Origin: Nitrospirillum amazonense | GTDB taxonomy: Bacteria; Pseudomonadota; Alphaproteobacteria; Azospirillales; Azospirillaceae | Direction of reading: 5' to 3' | Length of the DNA: 64,000 nucleotides | Assembly: GCF_007828045.1 (NCBI RefSeq) | Contig: NZ_VITN01000005.1 | Location: forward strand, 144,416 to 208,415 | In this document: in pieces, positions 1 to 8,451 of the stretch | Numbering within the stretch: the first letter of the stretch is position 1 | Layout: each line of letters begins with the position of its first letter | Notes under the pieces: model-generated | Told to the model about the DNA's origin: nothing | The model's input: only the letters and a program-made list of their open reading frames with translations | Databases searched by the model: none | Program-made: the position numbers and the translations under genes

Positions 1-461
1 TCCGCAACCGGATGCTTCCAAGGCCCCGGGCAACAACTAGGACGCGCAATTTTTCCACAGTGGACCGGGCCCACGCCCCTGAGCCCGAAGCAATCCGACA
101 CACGTTCACCGCCGGCGCCAAAAGGCTGGGGCCGCATCGCCGCCGCGTCCCCCGGGCCATCCGCGCACAACCTTCCCTGACAGGATATCATGGCCGATAC
201 TTTGGCCAATTCAATATCCCGCTATCCCTCAGGATGGCGCCCCCAGCGGGCAAACCTATCCTTGCGGCAATAATACTTTGGAAGAGGCGGTCACGATACC
301 TAAAATTTGACGAATCCTGACATTGCGCCCCACCGACACCGCGCCGCCCTCGAATCGCGCAGTATAGGCAGCCGCCACGCCAATCGCATTGGCCGCGCCG
401 GCAGTAATACACGCCAAAGTGGCGCGCCTATCCTGTGATTCGAGAGAATAGCCGGGGGAGA
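1..461. other. Non-coding stretch at window start
   Basis: No convincing gene is seen here. Short open frames exist on both strands but show no recognisable domain, ribosome-binding site or plausible composition. The segment lies downstream of the leftward tRNA-Gln gene and may hold its 3' trailer and the end of a neighbour outside the window. Confidence 0.5.
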
Positions 462-536
462 TGGCTGGGGCGGGAGGGATCGAACCTCCGCATGGCGGAA
501 TCAAAATCCGCTGCCTTACCGCTTGGCGACGCCCCA
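462..536 (-). tRNA. tRNA-Gln (anticodon TTG)
   Basis: Read on the minus strand, this 75-nt element folds as a complete cloverleaf. The seven-base acceptor stem TGGGGCG pairs with CGCCCCA, followed by discriminator G and an encoded CCA. The anticodon stem GCGGA/TCCGC encloses loop TTTTGAT, which gives anticodon TTG for glutamine. The T arm GGAGG-TTCGATC-CCTCC is canonical. Any start codon for the neighbouring rightward gene inside this tRNA can be excluded. Confidence 0.96.
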
Positions 537-685
537 TCACCGGGCCTCCCGTCAGGGAGGGCGGCACCATAATCAGAAAGCCCGGCGGACGCAACGCCCC
601 AAATCGCCCAGACCTTTTCCGCGAAGCGCTGGCGCCGATCCCCCGGCGTGGCACTATGGCGGCACCTCCTTCACCCGGCCACCCC

Positions 686-1627
686 ATGCCCCTCCCGCCG
701 TATATCCCCGCCCTGGCCCTCCTGCTACTGACTGGGACCGCCCTGGCGGCCCCGGACGCCCCGCCGCCCACGCCGCCCACCGCCGCCGACGCCGGCCTGC
801 TGGCGCTGGACGCCCGGGCGCGCGCCGGCGACGCCCAGGCGCAATTGGACCTGGCCGACGCCTATGGCGACGTCCCCTTCGACCGCCCCACCGACGTAGC
901 CCGGGCCAGCGCCTGGTACCGCCTGGCCGCCGCCGCCCCGGATACCGACATCCGCCGGCAGGCCTGCGCCGCCCTGGGCACGCTGGAGGCCGGTGGCATG
1001 GGCTGGCCGGAGAACATCAGCGCCGCCCTGCCCTGGTACCGCTGCGCCGCCGACCTGGGCGACACCCAATCGCAGTTCAATCTGGCGCTGCTGTATGACG
1101 AGGGCGTGGACATCCCGGCGGACACGCCGCAGGCCGTCCGCTGGTACCGCCGCGCCGCCGAGGGCGGCCTGGTGCTGGCGCTGGAACGGCTGGGGGCGCT
1201 GGCCGAACGCGACCATGACCGGGACGGCGCCGCGCGCCTATATGGTGAAGCGGCGGCCAAGGGCGACATCGCGGCCGCCCAGGCCCTGGCCCGTCTCAAG
1301 CGGGGCGAGCCGTCGCCGCAGGTGGTGGGCATGGGCCTGGCGGCGCAGTCGCAGGACCCCGCCACCGTCAAGCCGCCGCCCAAGCCTGTCCCCGGCCAGC
1401 CGCGCACGCCGCCGGCCGCCGTTGGCGGGGACGGCCTGCGCCTGATCCAGCGGCGCCTGCGCGACCTGGGATACCTGCACGGGCCGGCGGACGGCCGCCT
1501 GGGGGCCCGCACCGCCAACGCCATCCTGGCCTATGAGGTGGCGCATCCGGCGGTTTGGGACGAGACGGCCCCGCCGCCGGACGGCTGGCCGAGCCGCGAC
1601 CTGCTCGCGCGGCTGGCCCGGCACTGA
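686..1627 (+). CDS. Secreted Sel1-repeat protein with C-terminal peptidoglycan-binding domain
   Basis: A 313-residue exported protein. It begins with a hydrophobic signal peptide (MPLPPYIPALALLLLTG... ending at about residue 22). The middle (about 40-220) carries Sel1/TPR-like repeats with typical AxxWYRxAA elements, for example ASAWYRLAA, ALPWYRCAA and AVRWYRRAA. A proline-rich linker leads to a C-terminal peptidoglycan-binding-type repeat (about 260-300; IQRRLRDLGYLHGPADGRLG). Sel1 proteins are usually scaffolds, and the binding domain suggests a cell-wall-associated periplasmic role. The start was placed at the ATG that opens the signal peptide. An in-frame ATG at 656 is possible, but any start further upstream would run into the tRNA. 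It converges with ispE, whose stop is only 3 bp away. Confidence 0.82.
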   Translation: MPLPPYIPALALLLLTGTALAAPDAPPPTPPTAADAGLLALDARARAGDAQAQLDLADAYGDVPFDRPTDVARASAWYRLAAAAPDTDIRRQACAALGTLEAGGMGWPENISAALPWYRCAADLGDTQSQFNLALLYDEGVDIPADTPQAVRWYRRAAEGGLVLALERLGALAERDHDRDGAARLYGEAAAKGDIAAAQALARLKRGEPSPQVVGMGLAAQSQDPATVKPPPKPVPGQPRTPPAAVGGDGLRLIQRRLRDLGYLHGPADGRLGARTANAILAYEVAHPAVWDETAPPPDGWPSRDLLARLARH

Positions 1628-1630
1628 GCC

Positions 1631-2530
1631 TCAGGCGTCCGCGACCACCTCGGCCGCCGGCACCTCGGGCAGCAGGGCGGTGGCCTTGACCCACCAGGTC
1701 GGGCGCACGCGGTTGATCAGGGCGGCGGCCGAGGCCGCCGCCGCGACATCGGCATAGAGGCCGACACAGGTGGCGCCGCTGCCCGACATGCGGGCCAGCA
1801 GGCAGCCCGGCGTGGCATCCAGGGCGGCCAGCACGTCGGTGATGGCGGGCGACAGGCTTTCGGCGGCGGCGCCCAAATCATTGCCCCGCGCCCGCAGCAG
1901 CTGGGCGAAGTCGGCCACGTCCACGGGATCGCGCTCCAGCCGGCCGGCGGTGGACCAGGCCCCGGTCCGGGCGGCGAAGACGTCCTTGGTCGGCATGTGT
2001 ACGCCGGGGTTCACCAGCAGCAGGGCGGTCGGCGGCAGGATGGGGCCCGCCACCACCTGCTCCCCCGCGCCGCCGAAATAGGCGGTGCGGCCGAACAGGC
2101 ACACGGGCACATCGGCGCCCAGCGTGGGGGCCAGCTCCACCAGGCGAGGGTCGTCCTGCGCCACGCCCCACAGCTCGGCCAGGGCTTTCAGCGTGGCGGC
2201 GGCATCGGCCGAACCGCCGCCGATGCCGGACGCCACCGGCAGGTTCTTGGTCAGGCGGATGGCGACATGCGGATCGCGCCCCAGGACGTCGGCCAGGGCG
2301 TGGGCCGCGCGCGACACCAGGTTGCGGCCCGTGCCCTCGGCCACCAGGGTGCTGCCGAAGGGGCCATCGATGGCCAAGCTGAACCCCGGCGCCTCGGTCA
2401 CGGTGATCAGGTCGTGGGCGGTGGCGAACACCACCAGGCTGTCCAGCTCATGATAGCCGTCGGGCCGCTTGCCCAGCACGTGCAGGTACAGGTTCAGCTT
2501 GGCGGCGGCGGCGGCGCTTACCGTGGTCAC
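1631..2530 (-). CDS. ispE: 4-diphosphocytidyl-2-C-methyl-D-erythritol kinase
   Basis: This is a 299-residue GHMP-family kinase that phosphorylates CDP-methylerythritol in the cytosolic MEP pathway to isoprenoid precursors. The N-terminal AKLNLYLHVLGKRPDGYHEL matches the family substrate/ATP region. The GHMP glycine-rich loop is at about residues 97-110 (LPVASGIGGGSADA). The C-terminal MSGSGATCVGL motif is also present. The start is GTG. The gene lies 36 bp downstream of the leftward TPR-protein gene, so the two are probably co-transcribed. The same pathway's last step, ispH, is also in this window at 49.8 kb but not linked. Length and motifs are normal. Confidence 0.95.
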   Translation of the reverse strand: MTTVSAAAAAKLNLYLHVLGKRPDGYHELDSLVVFATAHDLITVTEAPGFSLAIDGPFGSTLVAEGTGRNLVSRAAHALADVLGRDPHVAIRLTKNLPVASGIGGGSADAAATLKALAELWGVAQDDPRLVELAPTLGADVPVCLFGRTAYFGGAGEQVVAGPILPPTALLLVNPGVHMPTKDVFAARTGAWSTAGRLERDPVDVADFAQLLRARGNDLGAAAESLSPAITDVLAALDATPGCLLARMSGSGATCVGLYADVAAAASAAALINRVRPTWWVKATALLPEVPAAEVVADA

Positions 2531-2566
2531 GGGGATTGGTCCTTCAACAAATCTCGGGTATCGGAA

Positions 2567-4297
2567 TTATCGCGGCGCGGCGGGGTCGCGCTTCAACTTT
2601 TCATCCAGGGCCGCCTTCAGGCTGTCGTCCGGGTTCTCGCGCGCGGCACGCTGCCACTGATAGTGCGCTTCGAGCCGGCGGCCGGTGGCCCAGTAGGCGT
2701 CGCCCAGATGGTCATTGATGGCCGGATCGCGGGACTTCAGCTCCGCCGCGCGCTCCAGCAGATCGACCGCGCCGGGGATGTCGCCGGCGCGATACTTGGC
2801 CCAGCCCAGGCTGTCGATGATGGCGCCATCGTTGGGCCGCAGCTTCACCGCCTGCTCCAGCAGCTGGCGGGCCTGGTCCAGCTTCACGCCCTTTTCCGAC
2901 CAGGCATAGCCCAGGTAATTCAGGACGCCCGGCTGGTTGGGCTGCAGTTGCAGGGCGCGCAGCAGGTCGGACTCGGCCTCCGGCCAATGCCCCATCTGGT
3001 CCTGCACCGTGGCGCGGGCGTAGTAAAGGAACCAGTCGCCGCCATTCGGGCGGCCGCCCAGGCGTTCGATGGCCTGGTTATAGGCGGTCAGGGCTTCGGG
3101 AAGCTTATGGTCGGCGCGCAGCAGATCGCCCAGGCGCACCAGGGCGTCGCTACGGTCCGGCCGCTCGGACGCCATGGCCCGCAGGATGCCGGCCGCCTCC
3201 TGCGTCTTGTTCAGGCGGGCCAGGGCGTCGGCCTGGCGCAGGCGCGCCGCCCACAGCAGGCCCACGTCCGCCTTCTCCCCCGTCTTCATGCCCAGGTCGG
3301 CGACCACGGCGGCGTATTCGGCCGCGGCCTCCTGGTCCCGGTCCATTTCCGTCAGCGTTTCGCCCGCCAGCATGCGGGCGGGGGCCAGCGACGGGTCCAG
3401 GTGCAGGGCCAGGCGGGTGTAGAGCAAAGCCACCTCCGCCACCTTTTCCTGGTTGATGGCGGCGGCCACATCGAACAGCGCCTCCGCCAGGCCCTCGGTG
3501 GCATTGGCCACCATGCGGCCCGGGTGGGGGCGGGACAGCAGGGCGCGAGCGGCATCACCCATGGGGCCCCTGGGGTCCGCCTGCAGAATGGCCGCCACCG
3601 CCGCCTGTGCCAGGTCGGCATGGCCCATGCGCATCTCGAAATTGGCGCGCAGCATGGCGACGCGCAGCACCTGGCCGCCGTCCGAGGCCTGGGCGTACCA
3701 GCTGCGGGCCGCATCCTCGTGGCCCGCCAGATCCTCGATCAGGGCGGCGTGCAGGGCCGCCATGGCGCGGAAGGACTGCTGCGCCTCCAGCGGTTCCAGC
3801 GCCGCCTTGGCGGCGGCCCAATCGCCCTTGCGCGCCTTGACCCAGGCGGTCACCAGCGGCCGCATGAAGGTGCCCAAACCGTCCTGGGGCAGGGCGTCGA
3901 TGGCGCGCAGCGCGCCGGGCTCGTCCCCCGCCGCCACCGCGTCGGCCGCCAGCAGGGTCAGGGCCACGGGGTTGCCGTCCTTGGCCGTCACCAGGCGCTT
4001 GGCCAGCGGCAGCGCCACCTTGGTGCGCCCCAGGCCGACATTGATCAGCACGGCACGGCGCAGCAGGGTCAAGTCATCGGGGTCGGACTTGAGGCTGAGG
4101 GCCAGGAAGTCGGCCGCGGCCGCCCAGTCACCCGCCCCTTGCGCCACCTTGCCGGCCACGAAGGCCGCCAGCGGATCGGGGCCGCCCGCCTGCTCCGGCG
4201 CCTTGGCCGCCCAGGCGGAATGCCCCCAAGCCCCTGTCAGGCCCGCCGTCAGCAGGCCCGCCATGACTACCGTTGATGTCCGCCGCAAAAACCGCAC
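2567..4297 (-). CDS. Exported TPR-repeat protein
   Basis: A 576-residue protein built almost entirely of tetratricopeptide repeats. The N-terminus MRFLRRTSTVVMAGLLTAG has a basic, hydrophobic signal peptide with a likely AWA cleavage site near residue 30, so the protein is probably periplasmic or outer-membrane attached. The clearest TPRs are in the last 130 residues (LNYLGYAWSEKG, IIDSLGWAKYRAGD, INDHLGDAYWATGR), a pattern common in alphaproteobacterial TPR proteins encoded next to ispE. The start codon is GTG, chosen because it keeps the charged n-region of the signal peptide. The role is unknown beyond scaffold or assembly function. It is the upstream partner of ispE. Confidence 0.85.
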   Translation of the reverse strand: MRFLRRTSTVVMAGLLTAGLTGAWGHSAWAAKAPEQAGGPDPLAAFVAGKVAQGAGDWAAAADFLALSLKSDPDDLTLLRRAVLINVGLGRTKVALPLAKRLVTAKDGNPVALTLLAADAVAAGDEPGALRAIDALPQDGLGTFMRPLVTAWVKARKGDWAAAKAALEPLEAQQSFRAMAALHAALIEDLAGHEDAARSWYAQASDGGQVLRVAMLRANFEMRMGHADLAQAAVAAILQADPRGPMGDAARALLSRPHPGRMVANATEGLAEALFDVAAAINQEKVAEVALLYTRLALHLDPSLAPARMLAGETLTEMDRDQEAAAEYAAVVADLGMKTGEKADVGLLWAARLRQADALARLNKTQEAAGILRAMASERPDRSDALVRLGDLLRADHKLPEALTAYNQAIERLGGRPNGGDWFLYYARATVQDQMGHWPEAESDLLRALQLQPNQPGVLNYLGYAWSEKGVKLDQARQLLEQAVKLRPNDGAIIDSLGWAKYRAGDIPGAVDLLERAAELKSRDPAINDHLGDAYWATGRRLEAHYQWQRAARENPDDSLKAALDEKLKRDPAAPR

Positions 4298-4391
4298 GAG
4301 ATCGCCGCCGTCTATTCTTAAGTCTGGGCCCCCAAGCTAATCGGGAAACGCGGCCGGAACAACCGCGCCGGTCGGACCCGGGCGGAAACAG

Positions 4392-4419
4392 AAAAGGCGC
4401 CCGGTGCGGGGCGCCTTTT
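4392..4419 (-). terminator. Intrinsic terminator downstream of ETF-QO
   Basis: The hairpin AAAAGGCGCC / GGCGCCTTTT with a short loop lies 22 bp past the stop of the leftward ETF-QO gene and before the TPR gene. The T-run is short (four), and the element is nearly symmetric, so it could work in both directions. Confidence 0.7.
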
Positions 4420-4441
4420 CCTGAAGCGGGCCTGGGCCGGC

Positions 4442-6103
4442 TCACATGTTGGGATAGTTGGGACCCCCGCCGCCCTCCGGCACCGTCCAGTTGATGTTCT
4501 GCGTCGGGTCCTTGATGTCGCAGGTCTTGCAGTGCACGCAGTTCTGCGCGTTGATGACGAAGCGCGGGTTCTGGCCGTTGTCGTCGCGCGTCACCTCGTA
4601 CACCCCGGCGGGGCAGTAGCGCTGCGCCGGCTCGTCATATGTGGGCAGGTTGAAGGCGATGGGGACGGTCGGGTCCTTCAGCTTCAGGTGCGACGGCTGG
4701 TCTTCCTCATGGTTGGTGTTGGAGATGAACACCGAGGACAGCCGGTCGAAGCTGATGACGCCGTCGGCCTTGGGATAGGCGATCTTCTTGGCGTTGGCCG
4801 CCGGCACCAGGCTTTCGTGGTCCGGCTTGCCATGATGCTGGGTCCAGCCCACCAGGAAGCCCAGCTTCAGGTCGTTCAGCCACATGTGCAGGCCGCCCAG
4901 GGCCGTGCCCAGCCACATGCCGTGCTTCAGGCTGGGCTTCACGTTGCGCACCTTGTACAGGTCCTGGAAGACCCAGCTCCGGCGCCACGCGGCCTCCAGC
5001 GCCATCAGCTCGTCATGGCCCTCGCTGCCCGCCGCCAGGCGCTCGAACGCCGCCTCGGCCGCCAGCATGCCGGTCTTCATGGCGTTGTGGCTGCCCTTGA
5101 TGCGGGGCAGGTTGACGAAGCCGGCGGCGCAGCCGATCAGCGCGCCACCGGGGAAGGCCAGCTTGGGCACGGACTGCAGCCCGCCCTCGTTGATGGCGCG
5201 GGCGCCATAGGACAGGCGCTTGCCGCCCTCCAGATAGGGGCGGATCAGCGGATGCTGCTTGAAGCGCTGGAATTCCTCGAACGGCGACAGGTAGGGGTTG
5301 GTGTAGTTCAGGTGGACGACGAAGCCGATGGCCACCTGGTTGTCCTCCAGGTGGTACATGAAGGAGCCGCCGCCGGTCTTGCTGTCCAGCGGCCAGCCCT
5401 GGCTGTGCAGCACCAGGCCCTGTTTATGCTTGGCGGGATCGATCTGCCACAGCTCCTTGATGCCGATGCCGTACTTCTGCGGGTCCACGCCGTCGCGCAG
5501 GTTGAAGCGGGCCATCAGCTCCTTCGACAGGTTGCCGCGCACGCCCTCGGCGAACAGCGTGTACTTGCCGTGCAACTCCATGCCGGGGGTGTAGCGGTCC
5601 GTCGGCTCCCCATCCTTGCCGATGCCCATGTCGCCGGTGGCGATGCCCTTGACCGAACCGTCGTCGTGGTACAGCACCTCGGCCGCGGCGAAGCCGGGGT
5701 AGATTTCCACACCCAGTTCCTCGGCCTGTTGCGCCAGCCAGCGGCAGACGTTGCCCAGACTGACGATATAGTTGCCGTGATTGTTCATCAGGGGCGGCAG
5801 CAGCGCATTGGGAATGCGCATGGAGCCGACCTCGGTCAGGATGTAGAAGCGGTCGTCGGTGACCGGCGTGTTGAGCGGCGCGCCCTTCTCTTTCCAGTCG
5901 GGGATCAACTCGTTCAGGGCGATGGGGTCGATGACGGCGCCCGACAGGATGTGGGCCCCGACCTCCGAGCCCTTTTCGATGACGCAGACGCTGATGTCCT
6001 TGTCCGCGGCGGCGGCCAGCTGCTTCAGCCGTATCGCGGCCGACAGCCCCGAGGGGCCGGCGCCAACGACGACGACGTCATACTCCATCGACTCCCGTTC
6101 CAT
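4442..6103 (-). CDS. Electron transfer flavoprotein-ubiquinone oxidoreductase
   Basis: A 553-residue flavoprotein that passes electrons from reduced ETF to ubiquinone at the inner membrane, linking acyl-CoA and amino-acid dehydrogenation to the respiratory chain. An FAD-binding Rossmann motif ([14 protein letters not shown]) sits at residues 10-23. The C-terminus carries the 4Fe-4S ligands: a cysteine in YCPAGVYE, then three in CVHCKTC followed by DIKDP. Length is full for the family. The ATG used gives MERESMEYD; the second methionine, five residues later, is an equally good start. No ETF subunit genes are in the window. The upstream intergenic region is shared with the divergent uracil-DNA glycosylase gene and holds a triplicated 14-bp repeat. 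Confidence 0.96.
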   Translation of the reverse strand: MERESMEYDVVVVGAGPSGLSAAIRLKQLAAAADKDISVCVIEKGSEVGAHILSGAVIDPIALNELIPDWKEKGAPLNTPVTDDRFYILTEVGSMRIPNALLPPLMNNHGNYIVSLGNVCRWLAQQAEELGVEIYPGFAAAEVLYHDDGSVKGIATGDMGIGKDGEPTDRYTPGMELHGKYTLFAEGVRGNLSKELMARFNLRDGVDPQKYGIGIKELWQIDPAKHKQGLVLHSQGWPLDSKTGGGSFMYHLEDNQVAIGFVVHLNYTNPYLSPFEEFQRFKQHPLIRPYLEGGKRLSYGARAINEGGLQSVPKLAFPGGALIGCAAGFVNLPRIKGSHNAMKTGMLAAEAAFERLAAGSEGHDELMALEAAWRRSWVFQDLYKVRNVKPSLKHGMWLGTALGGLHMWLNDLKLGFLVGWTQHHGKPDHESLVPAANAKKIAYPKADGVISFDRLSSVFISNTNHEEDQPSHLKLKDPTVPIAFNLPTYDEPAQRYCPAGVYEVTRDDNGQNPRFVINAQNCVHCKTCDIKDPTQNINWTVPEGGGGPNYPNM

Positions 6104-6147
6104 GTCTTTCGCCTTCTTTTTCCCAGGTTACCGGTGCGGAGTTCCGT

Positions 6148-6189
6148 GGCTTGATTGCGGGGGCTTGATTGCGGGGGCTTGCGTGCGGG
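6148..6189. repeat. Three tandem 14-bp repeats in a divergent promoter region
   Basis: The unit GGCTTGATTGCGGG occurs at 6148-6161 and 6162-6175. A third, diverged copy (GGCTTGCGTGCGGG) is at 6176-6189. The array lies between the divergently read ETF-QO and uracil-DNA glycosylase genes, so it could be a protein-binding array or simple slippage. Confidence 0.8.
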
Positions 6190-6286
6190 CCCTCGCGGAC
6201 GAACCCTATGGGGAGCGCGTCATTTTCGCGCGCGCTCGCCCCATGCGGTTGATGAAGAAACACAACGGCGATGGTAGGGTCAAATC

Positions 6287-7207
6287 ATGATTGACACGGC
6301 AAAAGCCGTCACGGATCTGGCCTGGCTGGTCGAGATCGGTGCCGACGAAGCGATCAACGACCAGCCGACGGACTGGACCCAGGTGGCCAGCCGCAGGACG
6401 CCTACTGCGCGCGACGCCGGCCCGACCCGCCGGCCGGCCGACGCCCCGTCCGCCGCCGCCCCTGGCGGTTCCGCCACACCGCCGGAAAAAAGTTTCAGCG
6501 CGCCGCCACCCATGGGCGCGCCTGCCATGGCCGCCGCCGATGGCCCCCTGGGTGGCCCCCTGGGTGGGAACGAGGCCAAGGCCAGCGCCCGCAGCGCCGC
6601 CATGGCCGCCACCACGCTGCCGGATCTGAACAAGGCCCTGCTGGCCTTTGATGGCTGCCCCCTGAAGCAGACCGCCAGCTCCACCGTCTTCGCCGACGGC
6701 AACCCCAAGGCGCGCGTCATGCTGGTGGGCGAGGCGCCGGGGGAGCAGGAGGACCGCCAGGGCAAGCCTTTCGTCGGCCCCGCTGGCGCGCTGCTGGACA
6801 AGATGCTGGCCGCCATCGGCCTGGACCGCCATGCCGAGGAGCCGGACAAGGCCGTCTACATCAGCAACATCCTGCCCTGGCGCCCCCCCGGCAACCGCAA
6901 CCCCACGGACAGCGAAATCGCCGCCTGCCTGCCCTTCATCCAGCGGCATGTGGAAATCGCGGATCCCGACATCCTGGTCTTCCTGGGCGGCATCTCGGCC
7001 AAGACCCTGCTGGCCAAGACGGAAGGCATCACCCGCCTGCGCGGCCGGTGGTTCGATTACGGCAGCCCCGGCCTGACCCGCCCCCTGCCCGCCCTGGCCC
7101 TGCTGCACCCCGCCTATCTGCTGCGCAACCCGGGCGCCAAGCGCGAGACCTGGCGGGACCTCCTGTCGCTGCGCCAACGTCTTCAGGTCTTGCCGCCCCG
7201 ACTGTAA
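6287..7207 (+). CDS. Family-4-like uracil-DNA glycosylase
   Basis: A 306-residue base-excision repair glycosylase that removes uracil from DNA. About 110 N-terminal residues are low-complexity (Ala/Pro rich) and not part of the catalytic fold. The catalytic domain follows, with motif [20 protein letters not shown], the central [14 protein letters not shown] and the C-terminal HPAYLLRNP loop. These match the SPO1-polymerase-related/family 4 UDG group. Canonical family-4 enzymes bind 4Fe-4S with four cysteines; here only FDGCPL and AACLPF supply cysteines at those places. The position in [10 protein letters not shown] is Trp and the first N-terminal ligand is absent. It is divergently transcribed from ETF-QO. 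Confidence 0.88.
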   Translation: MIDTAKAVTDLAWLVEIGADEAINDQPTDWTQVASRRTPTARDAGPTRRPADAPSAAAPGGSATPPEKSFSAPPPMGAPAMAAADGPLGGPLGGNEAKASARSAAMAATTLPDLNKALLAFDGCPLKQTASSTVFADGNPKARVMLVGEAPGEQEDRQGKPFVGPAGALLDKMLAAIGLDRHAEEPDKAVYISNILPWRPPGNRNPTDSEIAACLPFIQRHVEIADPDILVFLGGISAKTLLAKTEGITRLRGRWFDYGSPGLTRPLPALALLHPAYLLRNPGAKRETWRDLLSLRQRLQVLPPRL

Positions 7208-7329
7208 GGCCGCATAAACGACGATCATCCCTTGCGCCGCCTCGGCGCTCGTGTTCTACATATGTTCCATAGCCCTCTTCACTTTAATTCCCGGCCAGTG
7301 ATGAACGGACGGATGGACGGCAAGCCGGC

Positions 7330-8016
7330 ATGACCCTCCCTGTGACCTCCGCCCCCTCCCCCGCCACGCCTGACCTAGACCCGGCGCGCGACCTGCTGGC
7401 CGTGGCCGGCAAGAAGCGTTTCGCCACCGTGCTGGCCGACCCGCCCTGGCGATTTGTGAACCGCACCGGCAAGATGGCGCCGGAGCATCACCGCCTGTCG
7501 CGCTATGGCACAATGTCGGTGGAGGAGATTTGCGCCCTGCCGGTCTCCAAGGTGCTGGCCGACACGGCCCACCTGTACCTGTGGGTGCCCAACGCGCTGT
7601 TGCCGGAAGGGTTGCAGGTCATGCAGGCCTGGGGCTTCCAGTACAAGACCAACCTGGTGTGGCACAAGCTGCGCAAGGACGGCGGGTCCGACGGGCGCGG
7701 CGTGGGCTTCTACTTCCGCAACGTCACCGAACTGATCCTGTTCGGCGTGCGCGGCAAGAACGCCCGCACCCTGGACCCGGGCCGCACCCAGGTGAACTAT
7801 CTGGGCACCCGCAAGCGCGAACATTCGCGCAAGCCCGATGAGCAGTATGAGCTGATCGAGGCGTGCAGCCCCGGCCCCTATCTGGAGATGTTCGCCCGCG
7901 GTGCCCGTCCCAAATGGACCGTGTGGGGCAACCAGGCCGACGACAGCTATGAGCCCACCTGGGACACCTACGCCCACAACTCGGCCACCCAGCGCAGGGT
8001 CGCGGCGGCGGAGTAA
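7330..8016 (+). CDS. MT-A70 family adenine-N6 methyltransferase
   Basis: A 228-residue SAM-dependent methyltransferase of the MT-A70 family, which makes N6-methyladenine in DNA or RNA. The catalytic DPPW motif is at residues 37-40 (VLADPPWRF). Family signatures YGTMSVEEI, LYLWVPNALLPEGL, YKTNLVWHK and KPDEQYELIEACSPGPYLEMFAR follow in order. Nothing resembling a restriction endonuclease or a target-recognition subunit is adjacent, so it looks like an orphan modification enzyme, possibly regulatory or phage-derived. It lies 122 bp downstream of the glycosylase gene in the same direction. The substrate (DNA versus RNA) and target sequence cannot be read from sequence. Confidence 0.9.
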   Translation: MTLPVTSAPSPATPDLDPARDLLAVAGKKRFATVLADPPWRFVNRTGKMAPEHHRLSRYGTMSVEEICALPVSKVLADTAHLYLWVPNALLPEGLQVMQAWGFQYKTNLVWHKLRKDGGSDGRGVGFYFRNVTELILFGVRGKNARTLDPGRTQVNYLGTRKREHSRKPDEQYELIEACSPGPYLEMFARGARPKWTVWGNQADDSYEPTWDTYAHNSATQRRVAAAE

Positions 8017-8072
8017 GGCAATTCACCCCGGGTCGCGGCTGCCTACAGACCGTGCCTGACCCGGGAAGGCCC

Positions 8073-8273
8073 TTATCGCCCCCGCCGGCCCCAGAAGCGG
8101 GGCTTGCGGCTGGCCTGGTCCTCCAGGAAGGACTCCTCCAGCGCCGCCATCTGGTCGGCGGTCAGGCCCAGGGGCAGGTAGTCTATGCCCGACAATTGGC
8201 GCAAGGCTTGATCATCCATGGCCGCCTGAGTGCCGGAGGCCCGCTTACCGTCATCCCTGAACAGACGCCTCAT
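8073..8273 (-). CDS. Small hypothetical protein
   Basis: A 66-residue basic protein (MRRLFRDDGKRASGTQAAMD... ending RKPRFWGRRGR). I do not recognise a family. There is no signal peptide or membrane segment, and the centre (LTADQMAALEESFLEDQ) looks helical. The start was chosen because GAGG lies eight bases upstream of this ATG; an ATG at 8309 would add 12 residues but has no clear ribosome-binding site. It faces the methyltransferase gene tail to tail. The coding assignment rests on length and ribosome-binding site only. Confidence 0.5.
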   Translation of the reverse strand: MRRLFRDDGKRASGTQAAMDDQALRQLSGIDYLPLGLTADQMAALEESFLEDQASRKPRFWGRRGR

Positions 8274-8451
8274 TCCAGATACCTCGGACACCACCGCCAA
8301 GCGCGCCATGACCAGCGTTGGCCCGGCTGCGGCTCCCTGAAAGCCCGCAGCCGGACACCAAAGGGATGACGTTTTTCAACGGCCAAGGCCATGTAGCAAA
8401 AGGTTAGGCTGCTGCAACCGACAGGTCTAAGCCACGGATTAGGCCCCAGGA

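Noticed and set aside
461..685. N-terminal extension of the Sel1-repeat gene starting inside the tRNA-Gln
   Set aside because: The open frame reads through the tRNA and has no family resemblance. A signal peptide begins at 686, so the upstream part is not coding.
1997..4276. A 759-codon rightward frame opposite ispE and the TPR gene
   Set aside because: Composition is shadow-like (Gln/Gly/His/Arg rich), and both genes on the other strand have clear motifs.
4532..6154. A 540-codon rightward frame opposite ETF-QO
   Set aside because: Antisense to a conserved flavoprotein, with no domain or ribosome-binding site.
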